A stretch of DNA of 64,000 nt from Pseudomonas sp. G2-4 (lineage in GTDB: Bacteria > Pseudomonadota > Gammaproteobacteria > Pseudomonadales > Pseudomonadaceae), in NCBI RefSeq assembly GCF_030064125.1, contig NZ_CP125957.1, positions 4,706,501 to 4,770,500 on the forward strand, given 5' to 3'. The position numbers and the translations under genes were made by a program. Positions within the stretch are counted from its first letter, which is position 1; each line of letters begins with the position of its first letter. This document shows, piece by piece, positions 8,646-16,983 of this stretch. The notes beneath the pieces were generated by a model that ran no database searches, had not been told where the DNA came from, and saw nothing but the letters and a program-made list of their open reading frames with translations.

Positions 8646-9818
8646 ATGCTGTGTCCGCCCGACTCTAATCGCCCCGCACTTTACGCTTGTTATGCAGCCA
8701 TGATGTGTTTGGCCATGGCGCTCAACTTTCTACCGGTATACCTGACAACATTCAGTGATGCCTTTGGCCCCTCGTCAGGGCTGACAACGGAGCAACTGGG
8801 GCGAATTCCCGCCGTCATGTTCCTCAGTTTTATAGTGGCCATTTTGATCACTGGGCCACTGGCAGACAGAGGGAACGCCAAGCGGATTATTCTCTTTGGA
8901 CTGATGACCACCTCATCAGGTTTGGGTTTTGTGGCCTTTGCCCCCTCCTATGCCTTCCTGCTATTCGCTGTTGTCGTAATGGGGTTCGGTGCGGGTGTGC
9001 TGGATATGATCCTCAGCCCGATTGTCGCAGCCCTGCAACCCGAACGCCGAAGCGCCGCCATGAACTGGCTGCATGCGTATTTCTGCATCGGCGCTGTCAG
9101 TGCCGTGCTGATCGCAAGCATCGCATTGAAGTGGGATATTTCCTGGCGCCTGGTTGCCCTGGGGTTGATCATTGCCCCACTGGCAACCTTTCTATTGTTT
9201 ATGCGATTAAACGTACCGTCCCTGATACAAGACCACGTGCAGCGCGAATCCATGCCCACGCTTATCCGGCAGCCTTATTTCATTGCCTGCATGATTGCTA
9301 TCTTTCTAGGTGGGGCAACGGAAACGGGTCTTTCCCAATGGTTACCCGCCTTTGCTGAACAAGGACTGGGCTATTCGAAAGAAGTGGGTGGCTTTGCTCT
9401 CGCCGGTTTTTCAGTTGGCATGGCACTCGGGCGCATTGCCGCCGCCCTGCTGCAAGAACGGATACCCGCCGTTTCACTGATGCTAGGCTGCTGTGCCGTT
9501 ACTGTCGTCCTGTTTTTCGTGATCAGCTTTGCACCCAGCCCCGCAATAGCACTAACCGCGGCCATTGCCGCAGGGTTCTCAGGCAGTTGCCTATGGCCAA
9601 CGATGCTTGCCATTACTGCAGATGCGTACCCTCAAGGTGGAGCAACCATGTTCTCTGTACTGACAGCCTCCGGTAACGCCGGGTGCAGCCTGATTCCATG
9701 GCTTGTGGGGATTATTTCAGCACATTCGGATTTGCACATCGGTCTATTGGCGGTCACGCTTTGCCACGCAGCCATGATGCTGTTACTCGTATGGATGTCA
9801 GATGTTCTCCGGCGTTAG
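8646..9818 (+). CDS. MFS transporter
   Basis: 390 residues with about 12 hydrophobic segments and the loop 2-3 signature GPLADRGNAKRI. It is most like FucP/YfkF-type or drug-efflux MFS proteins. The ATG at 8646 starts 19 bases after DUF1349; a longer frame reaching back to 8499 would overlap that gene and is rejected. As last gene of the left block it is the likely exporter of the cluster product or importer of its precursor. Confidence 0.85.
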   Translation: MLCPPDSNRPALYACYAAMMCLAMALNFLPVYLTTFSDAFGPSSGLTTEQLGRIPAVMFLSFIVAILITGPLADRGNAKRIILFGLMTTSSGLGFVAFAPSYAFLLFAVVVMGFGAGVLDMILSPIVAALQPERRSAAMNWLHAYFCIGAVSAVLIASIALKWDISWRLVALGLIIAPLATFLLFMRLNVPSLIQDHVQRESMPTLIRQPYFIACMIAIFLGGATETGLSQWLPAFAEQGLGYSKEVGGFALAGFSVGMALGRIAAALLQERIPAVSLMLGCCAVTVVLFFVISFAPSPAIALTAAIAAGFSGSCLWPTMLAITADAYPQGGATMFSVLTASGNAGCSLIPWLVGIISAHSDLHIGLLAVTLCHAAMMLLLVWMSDVLRR

Positions 9819-9889
9819 ACGGGTGCCAATGGCCGGGGAGCGACCTCGCAGATCGACCGCTCCCGCCCCAGCCGGACACCCGCTCAGGG

Positions 9890-10321
9890 TCATGGAGCGA
9901 GCTTTCTTCTCTCGATAGGGACTGACAGGACAATGCTGGTACGCGTCTCTCCATATGCGTTGATGTTCGCAATGATATTTTCGATCTCTGCCATCGATTT
10001 GGCATAGATCCTGATCAGATAGGAGTCGTTACCCGTGATGTGCAAGCACTCAACGACTTCAGGAATGTCGGTGAGCGTCGCTATTAGTTTGGATTTCGCC
10101 GGCTTGAGGGTGGTGATGCCGACGACGGCAGATATGCCGTACCCCAGTTTGGTTGGATCTAACTGAGCGCTATAACCCTTGATCACCCCAGCGTCTTCCA
10201 GCTTTCGTAACCTGTCCGTAGTGGCAGGAATAGAAAGACCCGCGTGTTTGGAAAGCTCGGTGATCGAAATACGGCCACAGTCCTGTACCTTTCCCAGGAT
10301 TTTTACGTCTATACGATCCAT
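9890..10321 (-). CDS. Lrp/AsnC-family regulator
   Basis: 143 residues. Winged helix-turn-helix at residues 1-60 (RISITELSKHAGLS...TTDRLRKLEDAG), then an RAM/AsnC effector domain (GNDSYLIRIYAKSMAEIE). The family senses amino acids and often autoregulates. The gene is divergent from the YczE-like gene. Good ribosome site GGGGGAG before the ATG. A -10-like TATACT lies at 10342-10347 (minus strand), directly next to a perfect inverted repeat that would overlap the -35 region. It probably governs the surrounding cluster. Confidence 0.9.
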   Translation of the reverse strand: MDRIDVKILGKVQDCGRISITELSKHAGLSIPATTDRLRKLEDAGVIKGYSAQLDPTKLGYGISAVVGITTLKPAKSKLIATLTDIPEVVECLHITGNDSYLIRIYAKSMAEIENIIANINAYGETRTSIVLSVPIERRKLAP

Positions 10322-10349
10322 GTGCGTCTCCCCCGGTAAAAAGTATAAA

Positions 10350-10381
10350 TTTTAATGAAAAGCTCGCGTTTTTCATTAAAA
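10350..10381. promoter_or_regulatory. Perfect 12-bp inverted repeat, candidate Lrp-type operator
   Basis: Arms TTTTAATGAAAA (10350-10361) and TTTTCATTAAAA (10370-10381) flank an 8-base spacer. It lies 28 bases upstream of the regulator start, abutting the presumed -10 of that gene, in the spacer shared with the divergent YczE-like gene. Position and symmetry fit an autoregulatory site. Binding itself is inference. Confidence 0.7.
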
Positions 10382-10521
10382 AAAGCATGCACCAAAATAA
10401 AGCAGAGTGCTAGTCTATTTCTTGCCTGAAAAGCCTAAAAAGAATCCGGGCAATCAATAGCCCTCCTCTTTAGCATGTCGCACTGCATAATAAAATATTT
10501 CTCTCCAGGGATGGTGTTCGC

Positions 10522-11235
10522 ATGGAAGATGAAAAAATAAAGTGTGGGAAAAAGTCTTACTTATTCACCCAGTATATTGGAACGCAAGTCCTAGATCTTC
10601 GTCGCTTCAAGAGGGATCAGATTCTGATGTACCTGATGGGCGTCTGCTTCTTCTCGGTGGGCGCCAAGTGCTTCATCATCAGTCAACTGGGAACCGATCC
10701 CCTAGACGTTCTGATCATCTCGATAGATAAAATAGTTATGCTCGGAATGGGCGTGTGTTCAGCTATCGTGTCGCTGTTTTTTCTAATATGGTGGATGCTC
10801 TGGAACAAAAAACCCCCTCCGATCAGTCCATTTATTACCACAACGCTGACAGGCCTGCTGATTGATCTCTGGTCGATACTGGGGCTCGGAGAGTATTTGA
10901 CCGTCAGAATGAATGAGTACGCCTTATTGGCGACGGGGCTGATGTTATGTGCCTACTCATCTGCATTGATCATCATGAGCGGCATTGGTATTAGAATCAT
11001 GGACCTGGTGGTACTGACCATGGTATCCAAATGGGGCTGGTCATTCACTAAAGCCAAAATGATCATTGAAATCGGTATCTTTTCGACCGGCTGGCTTTTA
11101 GGCGGTCCCTTCGGCGTAGGAACGATTGCATTCTTGTTGGTGATCGGTCCTCTTATCCAACCCTTTATGATGATGAACACCAGGCGCTTATCACTCAAGA
11201 ATTACGGATTGATCCGCGCTTCGTCTGCTTACTAA
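10522..11235 (+). CDS. YczE/YyaS-like integral membrane protein
   Basis: 237 residues with five or six transmembrane segments starting near residue 33. The family hallmark is LGTDPLDVL after the first segment, with a second GIGIRIMDLV copy near residue 155. YczE-like proteins are found next to MocR regulators or antibiotic-synthesis genes in Bacillus, and their biochemical role is not settled. It begins the right-hand + strand block and is followed by a radical SAM gene. GGGA about 10 bases upstream may serve as ribosome site. Confidence 0.75.
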   Translation: MEDEKIKCGKKSYLFTQYIGTQVLDLRRFKRDQILMYLMGVCFFSVGAKCFIISQLGTDPLDVLIISIDKIVMLGMGVCSAIVSLFFLIWWMLWNKKPPPISPFITTTLTGLLIDLWSILGLGEYLTVRMNEYALLATGLMLCAYSSALIIMSGIGIRIMDLVVLTMVSKWGWSFTKAKMIIEIGIFSTGWLLGGPFGVGTIAFLLVIGPLIQPFMMMNTRRLSLKNYGLIRASSAY

Positions 11236-11249
11236 TAACAACAGAGTGA

Positions 11250-11266
11250 CCGCCACCTTTTGGCGG
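11250..11266 (+). other. Intra-operon hairpin between YczE-like and radical SAM genes
   Basis: Perfect 6-bp stem CCGCCA / TGGCGG with a 5-base loop and no T-run after it. It could be an attenuator or RNA-stability element; a full terminator is not supported. Confidence 0.35.
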
Positions 11267-11335
11267 CGGGATTGTTTCGCCTCGATTTTTTAACCGATGA
11301 ATACTGATAGCAACTTCCGTGATGAGGAGTGAGAG

Positions 11336-12820
11336 ATGGACACTACAAAAAATAAAAACTGGACCCTGGAAAGCACCCCGGCAAAATTGGAAGAAATACT
11401 CCCCGGGGGCGTCGTAAAGTGCCATCTTTCCCCGCGAAATTGTGTCATACAGGAGGGCAAGGTAGGCTTTTGCAAAGTGCGCGGAAACCGGGGGGGCCGA
11501 CTCGTTACGTTAAACTACGGGAAAGGTGTTCACAGCACCGAAGAGACGATTGAAACCGAGGCGGTCTTCCACTTTGCGCCCGGCGAACGAATCCTCTCCC
11601 TGGGCAACATTGGCTGCATGCTCAACTGCGGCTATTGCCACAACTGGAAGACCTCGCAGGCCAAGTATGTAACCGACAAAGACGTTTACTACTATACCCC
11701 CGAGCAGGTTGTGGAAACTGCGCTCAAGCACGGAATACGCGTCATTTCCTGGACATATAACGATCCGGTGGTCTGGCATGAGTTCATCCTTGACACAGCA
11801 AAGCTGGCCAAGGAAGCGGGCTTGATCAACCTCTATAAATCAGCCTTTTTTATCAGTGAAGAAGCCATTGATGAATTATTGCCGGTCATCGACATTTTCT
11901 CGATTTCACTCAAATCCATCTCTCCCGAATACTACCGAAAAGTCACAACCGGCTGGGTAGAGCCAGTCCTGGCCGGCATCAAGAAGGTCTACGACGCCGG
12001 CAAATACGTTGAAGTCAGTACCTTGATGGTGACCGACATCAGTGACGATGAGGACACCGCCAGGAAAATCAGCCAGTGGGTACTGGATGAACTGGGTCCG
12101 AATGTACCCCTGCACTTCGTAAGGTTTCACCCCGATTACAAAATGAGTAACAGCATCCGCACCCCTGTGGACCGACTCCTGAAGGCTCGGGATGTCGCTA
12201 GGAGCATGGGCGTCGAGCACGTCTACTTGGGTAACGTGAATGATGTCGAGGGCACCAATACCAGCTGCAATAACTGTAACGCCCTGCTCGTCACTCGCTA
12301 CGGCTTGAACGCTGAAATCATCGGACTGGACAGCAAAGGTTGCTGCTCTCAGTGCGGGCATGATGCGCATTTCAAATTGCTGGGCGAACCCGAAGCGAAC
12401 ACAGTTGTTGAGCTGCGTGAGGAGGCTTTGACTGATTACGAGAAGCGAAAATTCGAGTGGCACGGGGATATCGTATCGCTGCACGCCCAAGTGCTGAATA
12501 CCGAAGACTTCGAACAGACTGTGTACCTGCGGCGTAATTATACCGACGGGCACAACAGCGATTGGAAATCGCTGACACTGCGAGCCCATGAAAGCTATCG
12601 ATTCATTATCGCCAAGGCACGCATCGATGAATCAGGCCCTGAGGTCTGGCTTCCCAAGGGGGTGAACTCTAACCTTCATGAAGTATTCGACAGGGCTCAC
12701 TTCCCAACCGAGTCGATTGAAGAGATTGGTATCTCACAGAATGACATTACCCCGACCATTGGTTATGAGGGCAAGCAGAACATGTATGAGCAGGTCATCA
12801 AAATGGTCAGCCAGTCATGA
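11336..12820 (+). CDS. PflA-like (AmmeMemoRadiSam-type) radical SAM protein with C-terminal extension
   Basis: 494 residues. The radical SAM cluster motif is Cys94-x3-Cys98-x2-Cys101 (GCMLNCGYC). An N-terminal Cys trio (29, 36, 46) and a later cysteine set (SCNNC ... GCCSQC, about residues 315-345) fit the AmmeMemoRadiSam / COG1180 group. That group is usually about 330-350 residues. Here an extra domain of about 130 residues (from about 360) is beta-rich, with aromatic residues spaced as in carbohydrate-binding sandwiches; this resemblance is weak. Clear ribosome site GAGGAG. Its stop overlaps the next start (ATGA), implying coupling with the PLP enzyme. No glycyl-radical enzyme, MEMO or AMMECR1 gene is nearby, so it probably acts on a small molecule. 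Confidence 0.88.
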   Translation: MDTTKNKNWTLESTPAKLEEILPGGVVKCHLSPRNCVIQEGKVGFCKVRGNRGGRLVTLNYGKGVHSTEETIETEAVFHFAPGERILSLGNIGCMLNCGYCHNWKTSQAKYVTDKDVYYYTPEQVVETALKHGIRVISWTYNDPVVWHEFILDTAKLAKEAGLINLYKSAFFISEEAIDELLPVIDIFSISLKSISPEYYRKVTTGWVEPVLAGIKKVYDAGKYVEVSTLMVTDISDDEDTARKISQWVLDELGPNVPLHFVRFHPDYKMSNSIRTPVDRLLKARDVARSMGVEHVYLGNVNDVEGTNTSCNNCNALLVTRYGLNAEIIGLDSKGCCSQCGHDAHFKLLGEPEANTVVELREEALTDYEKRKFEWHGDIVSLHAQVLNTEDFEQTVYLRRNYTDGHNSDWKSLTLRAHESYRFIIAKARIDESGPEVWLPKGVNSNLHEVFDRAHFPTESIEEIGISQNDITPTIGYEGKQNMYEQVIKMVSQS

Positions 12821-13962
12821 ATGTGTCTACTGAAATACTTCATATCAAGGTGGATGATCGAGAGGCTCACCCCTCCGTAACACCTATTTATCAGTGCAGT
12901 GCTTTCAGTGCGGACTCGGCGTTCTTCTACTCAAGGAAGGCCAATCCCAATGTGACCGAGTTGGAACAGGTTGTCGCGGCTCTGGAAGGCAGCGAATACG
13001 CCTTGGCCTACAGCACTGGGATGAGCGCCATTTACATGGTTCTGGAGCTGTTGAAACCGGGTGGCTCGCTGGTGATCAACACATTCATCTATGGCTGTTC
13101 CTATAAGTTGTTTCAGAGGTATGCGGCGCGTATCGGTGCGCAGCTGACGATCCTGGACCTCACCACAGAAAATGGCTTGAAAGCTTTGCCAGCGAACGTG
13201 GACATGGTCATTTTTGAAACACCGACCAATCCTTTCCTGAAAGACATCGATATTCATGCGGTCAGCAAGGCCGTTAAGAAAAACAATCCACAGGCCTTGG
13301 TGGTCGTTGATAACACCTGGGCCACCCCGATTTATCAAAAGCCGCTGAACTTTGGCGCCGACATTTCACTGTACAGTGCAACGAAATACTTCTCCGGGCA
13401 CAGCGATGTCATGGGCGGCTTGGTGCTTGTCAACAATGAGATGATCTATAACCGTCTCCTCGAAGGGCGCTTTTATTCCGGCTCGATATTAACCCCCAAT
13501 AGCGCATGGTTGCTTCGTCGAAGCATGCAGACGTTCAACCTGCGAATGGAGAAACACAGCCGTACCACGTCCAGCATGCTCAACTACCTGCGAGAACTGC
13601 CTTTTATTGAGAAAGTTTATTATCCGCGGGTCGATGGCAAACAATTGACCGGCTATGGCGGCATCGTGTTCGTTGATATCCGGCCCGACTTGGTTGCCTT
13701 CTACAAAACATTCACCGGTGCGCTCAAATGGTTTGGCACAGGCACAGGAATGGCCTGCGTTACTTCGATGGTTGCGCAGCCCTTTAGTGGTAGTCATGCC
13801 TCAATGACCGATCAGGAAAAAGCCGACATGGGCATTGAAAAAGACTTGGTTCGATTGTGCTTTGGTTTGGAGGACCTTGAGGATCTTAAAGCCGACCTGC
13901 TGCAAGCATTCGAAGCCACGGAGAATAAGGTCAATCAAACAAGCTCACTCAATCCTGCGTAA
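12817..13962 (+). CDS. Cys/Met-metabolism PLP enzyme (cystathionine synthase/lyase fold)
   Basis: 381 residues, full length for the family of cystathionine gamma-synthase, gamma-lyase, methionine gamma-lyase and O-acylhomoserine sulfhydrylase. The PLP lysine is Lys190 (SATKYFSGHSD). Asp165 (VVDNTWATP) would contact the pyridine nitrogen, and the substrate loop is YSRKANPN near residue 38. It performs beta- or gamma-elimination or replacement on an amino acid. It overlaps the radical SAM gene by four bases. Sulfur chemistry or vinylglycine-type intermediates are therefore possible in this pathway. Exact reaction is not assignable. Confidence 0.88.
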   Translation: MNVSTEILHIKVDDREAHPSVTPIYQCSAFSADSAFFYSRKANPNVTELEQVVAALEGSEYALAYSTGMSAIYMVLELLKPGGSLVINTFIYGCSYKLFQRYAARIGAQLTILDLTTENGLKALPANVDMVIFETPTNPFLKDIDIHAVSKAVKKNNPQALVVVDNTWATPIYQKPLNFGADISLYSATKYFSGHSDVMGGLVLVNNEMIYNRLLEGRFYSGSILTPNSAWLLRRSMQTFNLRMEKHSRTTSSMLNYLRELPFIEKVYYPRVDGKQLTGYGGIVFVDIRPDLVAFYKTFTGALKWFGTGTGMACVTSMVAQPFSGSHASMTDQEKADMGIEKDLVRLCFGLEDLEDLKADLLQAFEATENKVNQTSSLNPA

Positions 13963-13978
13963 CGGGTGTTAATCATCA

Positions 13979-14012
13979 GCCACGAGCCTTAAAAGGGCTC
14001 GTGGCTTTTTTT
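13979..14012 (+). terminator. Strong terminator between the PLP enzyme and aminotransferase genes
   Basis: Perfect 10-bp stem GCCACGAGCC / GGCTCGTGGC with a 7-base loop, followed by seven T. It lies inside the apparent operon and ends only 15 bases before the aminotransferase start, so the last gene is expressed by read-through or its own signal. Confidence 0.92.
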
Positions 14013-14027
14013 AATGGAGCAGCGAAA

Positions 14028-15284
14028 TTGTCCAGCGCATTCGAAAACACGATATTCGAAGACCCCATTCTGAACGTTATCCACCTTCTAAACTCCATTG
14101 CCCAGGAAAACCCGGAAGCCATTTCCCTGGCTTCAGGTCGGCCGGATGATGAGCAGTGCGACCCCGCGCTCATCGACAAGGGGTTGACCCGTTACCAACA
14201 GCACGTCGCCAGTGCTGAGCAGTCACTTGCAACACTGCTTTGCCAATATGGAAAAACCGCTGGAATCATCAATGACATCCTTGCCGACTATTTGCAGGTG
14301 GATGAAGGGATAAAAGTTCTTAACCCTGAAAGCATTGTGGTGTGCATGGGCTTTCAAGAAGCTTGCACGTTGACGCTCTTATCCATCTTTGAGGGCGGCG
14401 GTATTTTATTAGTGCCGGACCCGGTGTTTTCCGGGATTACGGGAATTGCAAAACTGCTAAGAATAAAAATCCTACCCGTGCCCATGGCTATCTTTCTCAA
14501 CCCCACTGCCCTGCGCAAGGTAGCTGAAGACCTTGAATCCAGAGGGGAAAAAATCAAAGCACTGTATGCGATTGCGGATTTCAGCAACCCCACCGCTGAC
14601 AGCCTTTCCTATCACGACAGGCGAGCGATGCTGCGTTTAGCCAAGGAAATGGATTTTTTCATCCTCGAGGATACTGCCTACAGCTACTTCAGATACGAGG
14701 GAGAGAAAATTCCGTCGATGAAGTCGATCAACAGCAGCCGAGTGTTCCTGCTGGGCTCATTTTCAAAATCGATTTTTCCGGGCTTGCGCATGGGCTATGT
14801 GGTCGCCCCAGAAGGCGACGGGGTTATGCCCTTCAGCACCCGGCTGTGTAAGGCCAAAAGCCTGGTCACGGTCAATACCCCCGCCCTGTGCCAGGCTGTT
14901 GTCGCAGGGTTACTGATTGAGAACCATTATTCGCTGAAAGGGTTGAACCAACCCAGAGTGTTGTCTTACACAGACAAAAGAGACCACATGATTAAATGCC
15001 TTGAGCGGCAATTCCAACTCAAGGCTGATGCCCGAAGAGCGATCGCCTGGAATCATCCGGCAGGCGGCTTCTTCATCAATGTGCACCTGCCTTTCGTCTT
15101 TGGATATTCTGAAATGTGCGAATGCGCCAGTGACTTCAAAGTCATTGTGTTTCCCACTTCCTTGTTCTCACTGACGAACGACGCGGTTACCCAGGTGAGG
15201 CTGTCGTTTAGTAATGCGACAGCGTCCGAGGTCACACAGGCAATAGACCGTTTCAGGGCATACGTTGAGTTTAAAATGCCCTGA
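14028..15284 (+). CDS. Fold-type-I PLP aminotransferase
   Basis: 418 residues, class I/II aminotransferase related to 2-aminoadipate aminotransferases and MocR effector domains, but lacking a DNA-binding domain. PLP lysine is Lys247 (GSFSKSIFPGLR); Asn187 (FSNPTAD) and Asp215 (ILEDTAYSY) complete the cofactor site. I place the start at TTG 14028, because GGAG lies 8 bases upstream. An in-frame GTG at 14001 falls inside the terminator stem. The gene is convergent with the LysE-type gene. The likely role is amino-group transfer on the cluster's amino-acid intermediate. Confidence 0.87.
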   Translation: MSSAFENTIFEDPILNVIHLLNSIAQENPEAISLASGRPDDEQCDPALIDKGLTRYQQHVASAEQSLATLLCQYGKTAGIINDILADYLQVDEGIKVLNPESIVVCMGFQEACTLTLLSIFEGGGILLVPDPVFSGITGIAKLLRIKILPVPMAIFLNPTALRKVAEDLESRGEKIKALYAIADFSNPTADSLSYHDRRAMLRLAKEMDFFILEDTAYSYFRYEGEKIPSMKSINSSRVFLLGSFSKSIFPGLRMGYVVAPEGDGVMPFSTRLCKAKSLVTVNTPALCQAVVAGLLIENHYSLKGLNQPRVLSYTDKRDHMIKCLERQFQLKADARRAIAWNHPAGGFFINVHLPFVFGYSEMCECASDFKVIVFPTSLFSLTNDAVTQVRLSFSNATASEVTQAIDRFRAYVEFKMP

Positions 15285-15294
15285 AACAACCCTC

Positions 15295-15927
15295 TTACGC
15301 TGCCGTGGCCAGCATGACGCCAGTGGCTACTTGGTAGGCGCCCAGAATCGTGATGGTTGCCCCAGAAAGGTAGTTGATCAACTTGAGCTTTGATTGGGCG
15401 ATCCTGGCCTTGAAAATGGAGGAGAAGCCGCTCAGTCCGAGCCACCAGGCAGCCGAGCCCAGAAAGATACCTGTCACCATGGGCAGCACTGAGTGCTGAC
15501 TGCTTTGATCACTGACCATGCCGTCACTCAGCGCGGCGAATATCGCGATAAACGATAAGATCGTCATGGGGTTCGACAGGGTCAAGAACAGCGTGGTCGA
15601 GTAGGCTTTGAACATGTTGGCACGCTCACCCGCCATGGCGGTTGCGCCGCCCTTCGATCGTATCGTTTGATAACCAATGTAGGCGAGGAATACCCCGCCG
15701 AAAATGCACAACCATGGTTTAAAGCTAATGAGCGTTGCGATGATGGCCGTGACACCCAAAGCCCCAATAAATCCATAGATCGAATCAGCGGTGGCCGCCC
15801 CCAACCCTGTCGCGAAACCGGCTCTCCAGCCGAGCATGAGACTTCTCTGTATGCACAACAGCCCAATGGGTCCCACGGGCGCTGCAATGCAAAGCCCGAT
15901 GACCATTGATTTAACGAAAATCAACAT
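15295..15927 (-). CDS. LysE/RhtB-family amino-acid exporter
   Basis: 210 residues with about six transmembrane segments. The family N-terminus is APVGPIGLLCIQRSL (residues 16-30), with a LTLSNPMTILSF motif near residue 110. The family exports amino acids and analogues by proton exchange. Strong ribosome site AGGAGG before the ATG. It is convergent with the aminotransferase, with 10 bases between stops, and suggests an amino-acid-like product or toxic intermediate. AT-rich palindrome ATTAATTATTAAT lies upstream near 15983. Confidence 0.9.
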   Translation of the reverse strand: MLIFVKSMVIGLCIAAPVGPIGLLCIQRSLMLGWRAGFATGLGAATADSIYGFIGALGVTAIIATLISFKPWLCIFGGVFLAYIGYQTIRSKGGATAMAGERANMFKAYSTTLFLTLSNPMTILSFIAIFAALSDGMVSDQSSQHSVLPMVTGIFLGSAAWWLGLSGFSSIFKARIAQSKLKLINYLSGATITILGAYQVATGVMLATAA

Positions 15928-16170
15928 AAATGCACCTCCTGAATGGGTACTGAAAGGTTAGGAGAAGTGCATTTTTTTAGAAATTAATTATTAATCTTCG
16001 TCACGCCATATCCCTCAGTTTTGCATGAAGTACTTTCATTCCGCCTTCATTATTAAGGCAAAGCAACACCCCGACGCTCAGACAGAACAATCCACGCAAA
16101 TTGCTTGTTGGAGGTTCACGGAGACCGACCCTCTACACCCTGAGGATTGAACTGAGTTTTTCACGCGCAT

Positions 16171-16203
16171 AAAAAAACGCCGCTCAATGAGCGGCGTTTT
16201 TTT
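16171..16203 (-). terminator. Terminator of the tRNA operon
   Basis: Stem ACGCCGCTC / GAGCGGCGT flanked by A7 and T7, a few bases beyond the last tRNA in the direction of transcription. It could also work in the opposite sense. Bases 15928-16170 hold only the LysE leader and no other gene. Confidence 0.9.
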
Positions 16204-16208
16204 GAATT

Positions 16209-16284
<76 letters not shown>

Positions 16285-16287
16285 AAA

Positions 16288-16363
16288 TGGCGTCCCCTAG
16301 GGGACTCGAACCCCTGTTACCGCCGTGAAAGGGCGGTGTCCTAGGCCACTAGACGAAGGGGAC
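16288..16363 (-). tRNA. tRNA-Glu (TTC), copy 2
   Basis: 76 bases with encoded CCA. The 5' end is GTCCCCTTCGTCTAGTGGCC, anticodon TTC lies in CTTTCAC, T-arm GTTCGAGTC. Three bases separate it from tRNA-Gly. Confidence 0.97.
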
Positions 16364-16468
16364 ACGCTGCCCGGAACACATGGTGTGTGTTCCAGTGCCC
16401 AGATCCGTACCCGAAGATATCGATTCTGGTTTCACTCAGTCTTGCCCGAAAGCAACACTGTTTAAAAT

Positions 16469-16544
<76 letters not shown>

Positions 16545-16546
16545 AT

Positions 16547-16622
16547 TGGCGTCCCCTAGGGGACTCGAACCCCTGTTACCGCCGTGAAAGGGCGGTGTCC
16601 TAGGCCACTAGACGAAGGGGAC
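16547..16622 (-). tRNA. tRNA-Glu (TTC), copy 1
   Basis: Identical to the copy at 16288-16363 and the first gene of the operon. It begins about 55 bases after the presumed transcription start. Confidence 0.97.
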
Positions 16623-16685
16623 ACACGTACAGCATTCACTACTTAATGGCGTTTAGCTGAGTGCTTTACGCTGTAAGTGGCGCGC

Positions 16686-16714
16686 ATTCTATGGATGGAT
16701 TGGGGGGTCGTCAA
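16686..16714 (-). promoter_or_regulatory. Promoter of the tRNA operon
   Basis: On the minus strand TTGACG, 17-base spacer, TAGAAT, then a GC-rich discriminator GCGCGCC. This is the expected form of a stringently controlled stable-RNA promoter. The remaining bases to 16983 are AT-rich near 16730 and show no gene. Confidence 0.85.
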
Positions 16715-16983
16715 CCCCCAGATATAAATTTATTTAAATCAATGACTTCGCCCGGTTTAGGGTGGTTTCGCAATTTTTGCCCGTCCGATCCCTGACGCCT
16801 ATATTCTGCCGTCCGCCAAGACGTTATAGTCGCGCCCGACAAATAGTGGCAATGTGCATCCATCCCCGTCGTGTTTCATATAAGTAGCACGACGCCCGTC
16901 TAATGTCGTTGCACGGGCCTATGCGCTTAAAAGCCAAGCCACTACACTCATCACATGCGCATCCCATTAAAGAGGTCTTACCG

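Noticed and set aside
9835..9864. Possible terminator between the MFS and Lrp genes
   Set aside because: 7-bp stem with a 15-base loop and no T-run.
11336..12820. Pyruvate formate-lyase activating enzyme
   Set aside because: No glycyl-radical enzyme nearby, and the cysteine pattern plus extension fit a different subgroup.
14001..14027. GTG start for the aminotransferase
   Set aside because: Falls inside the terminator stem; TTG 14028 has the properly spaced GGAG.
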